This document shows, one piece after another, positions 56,901-64,000 of a stretch of 64,000 nt of DNA. The stretch is from positions 41,981,880 to 42,045,879 of the forward strand of contig NC_054712.1 of assembly GCF_016097555.1 (NCBI RefSeq), in the 5' to 3' direction. This DNA comes from Gigantopelta aegis. Lineage: Eukaryota; Mollusca; Gastropoda; Neomphalida; Peltospiridae. Under the pieces are notes generated by a model. The model was not told where the DNA came from. It did no database searches and was given only the letters and a program-made list of their open reading frames with translations. The translations under genes and the position numbers were made by a program. Position 1 is the stretch's first letter, and every line of letters starts with the position of its first letter.

Positions 56901-59900
56901 ATTTCGGTTTTGTGTAATTAATTCTTAAACCAGATGTATCTGAGAAACAGTCATCAAGTAAGGCCATTTGTACTATCCAGAGACTGGAATGATATATCGA
57001 AAATAAACGTAATCTTATCAGCGTATCGTCTTAGCAGCGTATCATCTTATCAGCATATCATCAGCGTATTGTCTTAGCAGCGTATCGTCTTATCAGCGAA
57101 TAGTCTTAGCAGCGTATCGTCTTATCAGCATATCATCAGCCTATCGTCTTATCAGCATATCATCAGCGTATCGTCTTATCAGCATATCATCAGCGTATCG
57201 TCTTATCAGCATATCATCAGCGTATCGTCTTATCAGCATATCATCAGCGTATTGTCTTAGCAGCATACCATCTTATCAGCGAATAGTCTTAGCAGCGTAT
57301 CGTCTTATCAGCATATCATCAGCGTATCGTCTTAGCAGCGTATCGTCTTAGCAACGTACCATCTTAGAAGCGTATCGTCTTATCAGCATACCGTCTTAGC
57401 AGAGTATCATCTTAGCAGCATATTGTCTTATCAGGTATTCTTCAACATCAATGGTAATGCCATTTATATTTTTGTTGATTCTAACCAAAATAACAGTCGA
57501 TCATCATGATCAGTACACTCAGTGCATGTTCAGTCATGTTGGGTGGCTTCTCGGTGGTGTAGTATTTGTATAATATACTGAACACCATTGAAAAGCACCA
57601 TGGTATTGTATTCAATGTTATACGTTTTAAATGAAAATGCACACAAATTGTGAACTGTAAATTCTGTAACTTATTAATTTACCATTAAGAAATTAAAATA
57701 ATGAACTTTTATAACAATGCACTTTATCGAGATAGTCACCAAAACGCAACACATGTCGCACTTCTGAAAAATAACGTGCAACAAGTGACTGCATGCAAAT
57801 TGTGATAGCTTAGATCATGGCCTATTAAAGCCACTGTAATTTTGTACTGTTCCTTTAGGTTACAAAACATTATTACAATGCCCATATTGACACCACAAGA
57901 ACGCGAAAGAGCTGTTGGGATGCATGATGTTGGATTATCAAATCGCGCTATAGCACAATGTCTTACATGTCATCACTCAACAATATCGAGACTGTTTAGT
58001 CGTTTACAACAAACTGGGACCACTCGACATCGACCACAACCTGGCCAACAGAGGGTTACAACACCAAGACAAGATCGTTACATCATCCGCACACATTTAC
58101 ATGATCGCACACAACCAGCTGCCCGCACAGCACCTACAATTCAAGGGAGAAATGGTCCAGTTAGCGCAAACACTGTACAATGCCGCTTACTTGCAGCAGG
58201 ATTGCACACTAGATGCCGCTACATTGGGCCAATTCTTACTCAACATCACAGACATGTACGTTTAAACTGGTGTAATCGTCATTGATACTGGAATAGATGG
58301 CAGTGGGAAGGTGTCTTGTTTTCAGACGAATCTCGATTTCATCTTAGACATGCTGATGGATGACTACGTGTTTGGCGTCGTCGTGGAGAACAATATCAAG
58401 ATGAGTGTGTTGTCCAAACTGACCGATGGGGAGGCGGAAGTGTTATGATTTGGGGCGGAATCAGTTATCACCATAGAACACCTTTACATATCTGCCATGG
58501 AAGGGTGACAGCCCAGTATTACATTGATAACGTCTTGAGAAGAATTGTCGCACTCCAGTTTGCTGCACACCCAGAACTGCACACCTTTCAACAGGACAAC
58601 ACAAGAGCGCACACTGTGAGATTAACCATGCAGTTTTTAGCTAATGCAAACATCCCTGTCCTGGAATGGCCTGCACTATCCCCTGACCTTTCTCCAATCG
58701 AGAATTGTGGGATGAGATGGGATGACGTCTCCACCAACGTCAGTTTCACAACGTTCGGCATCTTGAGCAGGCACTCCAAGATGAATGGCAGAGGTTACCC
58801 CAGAACCTCATCCAGAGGCTGATTCTGTCCATGCGTCGATGCTGCTTAGCATGTGTGAATGCTAAAGGTGGTCACACAAATTACTGACTTCGTTTTTGAT
58901 AGTCACTCTAGTTTTTATTACTGAATAAAATTCTACGAACTTTGATGTCGGCGTCTGTTGTTAGTTAAACAGATAAACCCCTTACGTTAAAAAAAAACTA
59001 ATAACCAAATAATTATAGTGCATTAATATACCAAAATATAAGTGTATTATCCCTGGTGCGTTTTCAATGGTGTTCAGTATATGTTTGCTACTATAGAAAA
59101 AAGAAAGAAAGAAATGTTCTATTTAACGACACACTCAACACATTTTATTTACGGTTATATGGCGTCAGACATATGGTCAAGGACAACACAGATAATGAGA
59201 GAAGAAACCCGCTGTTGCCACTTCATGGGCTACTCTTTTCGATTAACAGCAAGGGATCTTTTATATGCACCATCCCACAGACAGAGTGGTACATATCACG
59301 ACCTTTGATATACCAGTCATGGTGCACTGGCTGGAACGAGAAATAGCCCAATGGACCCACCGACGGGGATCGATCCCACACCGACCACGCATTGAGCGAG
59401 CGCTATAACACTGGGCTACATCTCGCTCCCTTGCTACTATAGATACCATTTTATGGAATTGAAACTTTTACCATCAACATATACATGTAACATAATATAC
59501 TGGTTTTGTACAAACTTTCACGGTTTTGTGTTGTATACTTTTTATTTCCGCCATCCAATTTAAAATAGTTGGACTTTTTTTAATCACATAATATATTATG
59601 ACAACATTTATACACACACACACACATAACCCGAAAACAATAATAAAATCTACAAAAAACAAAACAAAACAAAAAACACACTGATAAAAACTAAAGAAAA
59701 TAATTAAGAAATCCCAATATAAAAAAAATAGCCTGCAAAAAAGGAAAGACAGATAATAAAGAGAAACGAACCTTGCGTAGACAAGGATGTGGTAATTTTA
59801 TAAATATTTCTAGTTCTGTTTGCTTAGCTTCATTCATGGGAATGACCGGGCACCAAGGACACAGGCTCTTTTATACACGTTTTATTTATAGTGCCACGTC

Positions 59901-62217
59901 ACATCACTCGTGCAGTGGAAAATTCCATTTTATGCAGCAGAAAGCACACAAACAAACAGTAGAGTTATTCTTGGAAAAAAACAAATCAATAGCCTATAGA
60001 TTATTAATTTGAATCAAGACATCATGACCAGTACACTCGGTGCTTGTTCAATTATATTTGTATAATATGTTTGCTACTATAGATACCATTTTATGGAATT
60101 TGAAACTTTTACCATCAACATATACATGTAAAATAATATACTGGTTTTGTACAAACTTTCACGGTTTTGTGTTGTATATTTTTTCCGCCATCCAATTTAA
60201 AATAGTTGGACTTTTTTTAATCACACACTATATTATGACAACATTTATATATCCCTCCCCCCCCCCCCTCACCCCCAAAATAATAATAAAATCAACAAAA
60301 AAAAACACACTGATAAAAACTAAAGAAAATAATTAATAAACCCCAATATAAAAAAACTAGCCTGAAAAAAAGAAAGACAGATAATAAAGAGAAACGAACC
60401 TTGCGTAGACCTGGATGTGGTTATTTGATAGATATTTCTAGTTCTGTCCGCTTAGCTTCCAGGGTTCAATCTTAACGGTAGTCCGGTAGTCTTAAGACTA
60501 CCTGAAAATTAACAGGACTACCTGAAGCTGCAAACATGTAGTCCGTCGGACCACCTGGAATTAAAAAAATTATTTAACACAAATGAAACGTTTTGTTTAT
60601 GCTGACCTATTTCAAACACACAGGCACTTGACACAGATTAGTAGGCCTATACATGAATAAAATTCAAAATTTCTTGTATATCGGTAAATTTGATATATTT
60701 CCGCAATATTTTGATTATATTCTTTTCATACATGACAAATTTATTGCCACTTAACGTGTATTTACATATACCAAAAATTTAAATCCCTACTTTATAAAGA
60801 CATTAATATGTCATTCCATCTACTAGTAGGGATCAAAAGTTTTGGTATTATTGAATGCCTGTGGGATGGTGCATATAAAAGATCCCTTGCTACTAATGGA
60901 CAAATGTACTGAGTTCCCTCTCTAAAAAATGTAAAAATTACCAAATGTTTAACAGCCAATAAATGTACTTTAGTGGTGTTGTTAAACAAAACTAACGTTT
61001 GCTTTACTTTGACAGATGATCACAGTTGCAGGCCAGAAGATGATGATGCTACACCCTTTGATGTGGATGCATACTGGACCAGGTTAGGTAAGACGTCCTA
61101 GTGCATTGTATACATGTGCTGGGTTTTCCCACGATATGTTATGGCTGCAGTTTACAGGGTTTGAATGTGAGAATTGGTTGCCCACTGTAATTTTATTAAA
61201 AGATTGCCATGGGTCAAAAGGCCCACCAATGGCAATTTTTTAAAGCTAACTTTTGCAACATATAAACATTCATGACTAAACGGTTATTTTGTTGTATGTA
61301 CACATATAGGCATATATTTCAAATGTACAAATTTATGTTAAATACTAACAGATAATGTGCACCAGGTGTATACATATTGCCATCGTTGAAGTGATTTACC
61401 GATGGCAATTTATATCTTAACAGACTAATAAAAATATTACAGCTTTAAGGGGTTTTCATTTAGGGGCCTATAGTAAAATTCAGTGACTAGTACTTACTCA
61501 GTGTTATGTAAAAATCTATGATAGTAATTAATATTAATTGTTGGCACAATTTTCAGAGGCCTTAAGGGACATTCCTGAGTTTGCTGCAATGTAAGATGTT
61601 TCCAACTAATAAAATACTTCTACTACAATTAAACTTACATATTAAATATATTAACTTGTTTAGAATATCAGTGTCTGTGAATTCAATGTATTTCTGGTCA
61701 TCTTAATATTTGTAAGAAGCCCAAACTGGATTTTGTCTTCAAATAATTTCGTACATACAAAAAAAATATTTTAGGAAATAAAATGAAATTTAACATAGTA
61801 CAAATATTAGAACGATCATAAACACATTTAATATACAGCCACTAATATTTTATGCAGAAAAATATATTTGATACATAATTGCAATCGTTAAAAAGTCTCT
61901 GTTAGTCGATTACAACTTAAAAATTACAGCAAAGTCAGGAATGTCCCTTTAAAACATTTGTTACACTTTCTGGTGAATGCAGAAACCATAGGTAACCATG
62001 GATCATAGATCGATAAATCTACAATATGGTTTTAGTGTTTGGTAAACAGTATGCTATATTAATACAGTCCTGAATATTAATTTTTATTACATAAATTTAT
62101 TGCTGGAATTAATTTGTGGTTTTTTTACTTCTTTCAGGTGCGATATACAGAGGTTTGTCGGCTGAAGCAACCAAGTTATCTTTAGCTTTTTCATCCCCAC
62201 CACCACCAACAAAAAAG
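53857..62217 (+). CDS. CCNDBP1: Cyclin-D1-binding protein 1 homologue (GCIP), first three coding exons, partial
   Basis: Exons 53857-53944, 61016-61087 and 62138-62217 join in phase (1, 1, 0) to give 80 aa: MADKQPMAEHVDVLKQFVDN ... DVDAYWTRLGAIYRGLSAEA, then TKLSLAFSSPPPPTKK. The YW-RL--I-RGLSAEATKLS-AFS block matches the human GCIP segment FWRRLNEAAVTVSREATTLT, then TVFSQLPLPS. GCIP is a helical nuclear/cytosolic HLH-like regulator reported to bind cyclin D1 and repress transcription. The acidic stretch PEDDDATPFD precedes the conserved block. The remaining exons lie past the right edge. The identification is by remembered family sequence, hence moderate certainty. Confidence 0.8.
53945..55353. 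other. CCNDBP1 intron 1, left part, nothing recognised
   Basis: AT-rich DNA with no exon-like open frame and no repeat with clear ends. Confidence 0.5.
55354..55876. mobile_element. hAT-like MITE, 523 bp, with internal ~103-bp duplication
   Basis: Ends CAGGCATCGAAATAAG / CTTATTTCGATGCCTG with AAAGAT at 55348-55353 and 55877-55882. Inside, a block with TGCA(T/C)CGATGTTCG and CCGCGTTTAAGCAGC is repeated (about 55480-55690). Confidence 0.9.
55877..56999. other. CCNDBP1 intron 1, middle part
   Basis: AT-rich unassigned DNA. It leads into the 27-bp array. Confidence 0.5.
57000..57440. repeat. 27-bp tandem repeat, ~16 copies with rearranged sub-units
   Basis: Unit CGTATCGTCTTATCAGCATA plus TCATCAG, mixed with a shorter CGTATCGTCTTAGCAG form. 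Confidence 0.93.
57578..59077 (+). mobile_element. Tc1-like DNA transposon, copy D (1,500 bp), inactive
   Basis: Inverted ends CTGAACACCATTGAAAAGCA / CTGAACACCATTGAAAACGC, with TA on both sides. The paralogous empty site at 60062-60090 (TTTGTATAATATGTTTGCTA) confirms the boundaries. This is a third Tc1 family in the window. Confidence 0.95.
57878..58887 (+). pseudogene. Tc1 transposase (DD34E), with stops and a frameshift
   Basis: Starts MPILTPQERERAVGMHDVGL, with an HTH and FSDESRFHLRHADG, QQDNTRAHTVRL and SPDLSPIEN, DD34E spacing, and ends GGHTNY at 58887. In-frame TGA codons occur near 58285 and 58360, and the frame shifts after SPIEN (near 58705). Confidence 0.92.
59097..59430 (-). mobile_element. 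SINE type 1, full length, in duplication copy 1
   Basis: (AAAG)n, tail 1, body and head A on the - strand. Target duplication TTGCTACTATAG at 59085-59096 and 59431-59442. The unoccupied site is seen in copy 2 near 60070. Confidence 0.93.
60846..61000 (+). mobile_element. SINE type 2, 5' truncated, ending at the CCNDBP1 exon 2 acceptor
   Basis: From GGGATGGTGCATATAAAAGA to tail 2 (TTAGTGGTGTTGTTAAACAA). It is followed after about 15 bases (TTTGCTTTACTTTGACAG) by the exon 2 acceptor. Confidence 0.85.
61016..61087 (+). CDS. CCNDBP1: CCNDBP1 coding exon 2
   Basis: Residues 30-53: DDHSCRPEDDDATPFDVDAY, then WTRL and one base. Acceptor TTTGACAG, donor GTAAGA. Confidence 0.82.
   Translation: MITVAGQKMMMLHPLMWMHTGPG
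61088..62137. other. CCNDBP1 intron 2
   Basis: AT-rich with no recognised repeat. A short reversed pair (GGGACATTCCTGAGTTTGCT near 61567 and AAAGTCAGGAATGTCCC near 61932) hints at an inverted-repeat element, but its ends were not resolved. Confidence 0.45.
62138..62217 (+). CDS. CCNDBP1: CCNDBP1 coding exon 3
   Basis: Residues 54-80: GAIYRGLSAEATKLSLAFSS, then PPPPTKK. Acceptor CTTTCAG, donor GTTAGT, phase 0. Confidence 0.85.
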
Positions 62218-62509
62218 GTTAGTCACTTGTTATGTTATGTACTCTGTATGATGTCGGGATAAATTAAGTAAAAATGTTACTGGTAACTAACGGGCAAAAA
62301 AATCTAAACCTCTTTACTACAAAACTTGCATTTAAGCCAGAATACCGCTTTCTTTTGCCGTTAAATAAGTGACTGCACATTTATTATTATTTGGTAATAA
62401 AAGTGATGATTAACATCAAAATATTGGGTGCTTTAAAATAAATATTACAAATGCCAGCCTACTTTTGATCATCGATGACAAATGTGGAAGTGCATTTTTG
62501 TACTTTAGA

Positions 62510-62890
62510 GAGTGGGACATAGCCCAGTGGTAAAGTGCTTACCTGATGCATTGTCAGTCTAGGATCAAACCCCGTTGGTACAACTGGGTTATTTCTTGTT
62601 CCAGCCAGTGTCCCACAACTGGTGTAACAAAAACTGTAATAACCTGGGATGGTGCAAATAAAAGATCTCTTGCTGCCAATCTAATTAAAATTAGCTCCAC
62701 CATTACATGTGGATCTAACAGCAGCCAGTTGGAGCTCATGTCCACCAATCAAAACCGTACTTGCAGAATCATGCCAGTGATTTGAAAATAATTTGAAAAC
62801 ATTCCGAATTATCCTGAGTATACCCAGATGTCTGAGACCATATAATCATAAAATGTTTGAGTGCCACATTAAATAAAACATTTCTTCTTC
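62510..62890 (+). mobile_element. SINE type 1 with divergent middle
   Basis: Head A (TAGCCCAGTGGTAAAGTGC), body to AAAAGATCTCTTGCTGCCAA, then about 120 bp of unrelated sequence, then tail 1 (ATAATCATAAAATGTTTGAG, AATAAAACATTTC). Confidence 0.8.
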
Positions 62891-63039
62891 CTTTTTTCTG
62901 TTCTTAAGTGTAACCTTTTTTTTCTAAACAGGACTCTATTTAGGTAGTAATAAAATGGAATGAGTGTGTTTCTCCTGTTAATATAGCTGTGATGATGACA
63001 TATTACTGTGTTTTTAACAATACATTTTCTCCCATCCTA

Positions 63040-63970
63040 TTACATTTTCTCCCATCCCCAGCTATGCAAGACAGACCCATTCCATGATGCCAGCCCATAC
63101 AGAATAAATCTATTTTTAATGTGCTATAATGTCATTGCATTTATCATGGGGGGTATTTTGTTTTTCTTTTCAACATTACCTGTTTTCAACAAGTGCACCT
63201 CCCCCCACGCAAGTGGTCTGGTCTGAACATCCCAACAGCCAATGGGATGGCCTAAAATTCTTCACTGTATGCTCCCTGTAGTTCCAGTCATGTGATTTCA
63301 ACTTCCTTCTTTTTCTCTTCGCTATAATGTCATTGTGTTTACAATGGGGAGTATTATGTTGTTTGTAATATATGATGTCATAGTAATGCAAGTTGGTTAT
63401 CCGCAGTCATTAAACCACAGTTTTAGATTGATATTTTGTTGTTAAAATCTTCATTATAAAAGCTGTCTTGTTAATTTATTGTATTAAAATTCTATGCAAC
63501 ACATGAAATATGACAGTGCAGTTTATTTGTGATAAAATGGTCAAATAAATAAGTTACTTTTTCAGCCATCTTTAACTGTTTGTGTAAACTTAAGTTTATT
63601 TAAGGAATGAATGAGAGAAAAAGACTGTTCGTGTGAACTAAGTTTATTTAAGGAATGGATGAGAGAAAAAGACTGTTCGTGTGAACTAAGTTTATTTAAG
63701 GAATGGATGAGAGAAAAAGACTGTTCATGTAAGTAAATAATTTATTTAAGGAATGGATGAGAGAGAAAAACTGTTTGTGTAAACTAATCATTTACATGTA
63801 TTTAAGGAATGGATGAGAGGAAAAGACTCCATCATATCCTATCATATGGGATAGCAAAAGTACACCCTTGGTGGTGGAAATTTTGACCCTGGAACCCAGG
63901 TAGAACTTTCCACCACCTCTGGTGTACTTTTTTTTATCCCGCATGACCACATATGATGGAGTTTTATAGC
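63040..63970 (+). repeat. Dispersed repeat R1, copy 2, ending in a large inverted repeat
   Basis: Matches 9965-10345 (CTCCCATCCCCAGCTATGCA...). Its right end is a foldback: 63809-63890 and 63893-63970 pair through ACTCCATCATAT, GGGATA, AAAGTACACC and GGTGGTGGAAA. Confidence 0.8.
63590..63815 (+). repeat. 48-bp tandem repeat, ~4.5 copies, inside R1
   Basis: Unit AAGGAATGGATGAGAGAAAA, AGACTGTTCGTGTGAACTAA, GTTTATTT. Copy 1 of R1 (near 10268) has only one such unit, so the expansion is local. Confidence 0.92.
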
Positions 63971-64000
63971 CTGTAATCACGCACACTGTCCTGTGTTTGT

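Larger units (their letters stand above)
57500..60465. repeat. Tandem duplication: filled copy 57500-59835, empty copy 60015-60465
   Basis: Shared landmarks include CATCATGA(T/C)CAGTACACTC, TTTGTATAATATG, TTTGCTACTATAGATACCAT, TTTTACCATCAACATATACA and CCTTGCGTAGAC. Copy 1 is interrupted by a Tc1 element at TA and by a SINE at TTGCTACTATAG. Copy 2 has both sites uninterrupted. Confidence 0.9.

Noticed and set aside
59042-59346. Recurring small peptides such as [20 protein letters not shown] in many places
   Set aside because: They are frames through the conserved SINE tail and body and occur wherever a type 1 or 3 SINE lies.
60470-60560. CAGGGTTCAATCTTAACGG and a short palindrome GTAGTCTTAAGACTAC, suggesting another hAT-like MITE
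   Set aside because: No matching right-hand end or target duplication could be located.

Overview
The window is eukaryotic, AT-rich, intron-dense genomic DNA, most likely from a mollusc and perhaps a marine gastropod. That assignment rests on the gene structures, on very abundant tRNA-headed SINEs of a molluscan type, on Tc1 transposons and on long simple repeats; it is an inference made without any database search. Three host genes can be read exon by exon. (1) DNAJA2 (type I Hsp40), + strand, 10 coding exons, 1739-20303, 408 aa. (2) PEPD (prolidase), - strand, 16 coding exons, 53685 down to 27942, 499 aa. (3) the first three coding exons of a CCNDBP1 (GCIP/cyclin-D1-binding protein 1) homologue, + strand, 53857 to 62217, which runs off the right edge. 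In all three, exon phases join without a break.

Layout: 1-1738 is upstream DNA with simple repeats and a compact DNAJA2 promoter (perfect heat-shock element, inverted CCAAT, palindromic CRE). 1739-20303 is DNAJA2, whose introns hold a Tc1 element, a 1-kb inverted-repeat element, SINEs, a hAT-like MITE and a 1.9-kb array of a 68-bp repeat ending just before exon 8. 20304-27941 is the tail-to-tail space between DNAJA2 and PEPD, with a nearly intact Tc1 element. 27942-53685 is PEPD, whose introns carry several tandem arrays, a LINE 3' end, hAT-like MITEs and many SINEs. PEPD and CCNDBP1 start head to head with 171 bp between start codons. The long first intron of CCNDBP1 holds a tandem duplication, one copy of which took a Tc1 and a SINE while the other keeps the empty sites.

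SINEs fall into four types. Type 1: head A (TAGYCCAGTGG ... GGATCGATCCC) with tail 1 (...ACGCCATATAACCGTAAATA..., ending GTCGTTAAATAAAACATTTC). Type 2: head A with tail 2 (GACATCCAATAGCCGATG ... GTCGTTAAACAAAAC). Type 3: head B (TGGCGTAGTGG ... GGGTTCGGATCCC) with tail 1. Type 4: a different body ending CACCCAATAGCCGATG ... GTCGTTAAACATTCATTC.

The most notable pattern is a repeated link between repeats and 3' splice sites. Tandem arrays abut or contain the acceptors of PEPD exons 13, 9 and 6 and DNAJA2 exon 8. A type 3 SINE duplicated the acceptor of PEPD exon 9, and its tail is now the pyrimidine tract. A type 2 SINE tail stops about 15 bp before CCNDBP1 exon 2. No virus-like element, CRISPR array, rRNA or independent tRNA gene was recognised.
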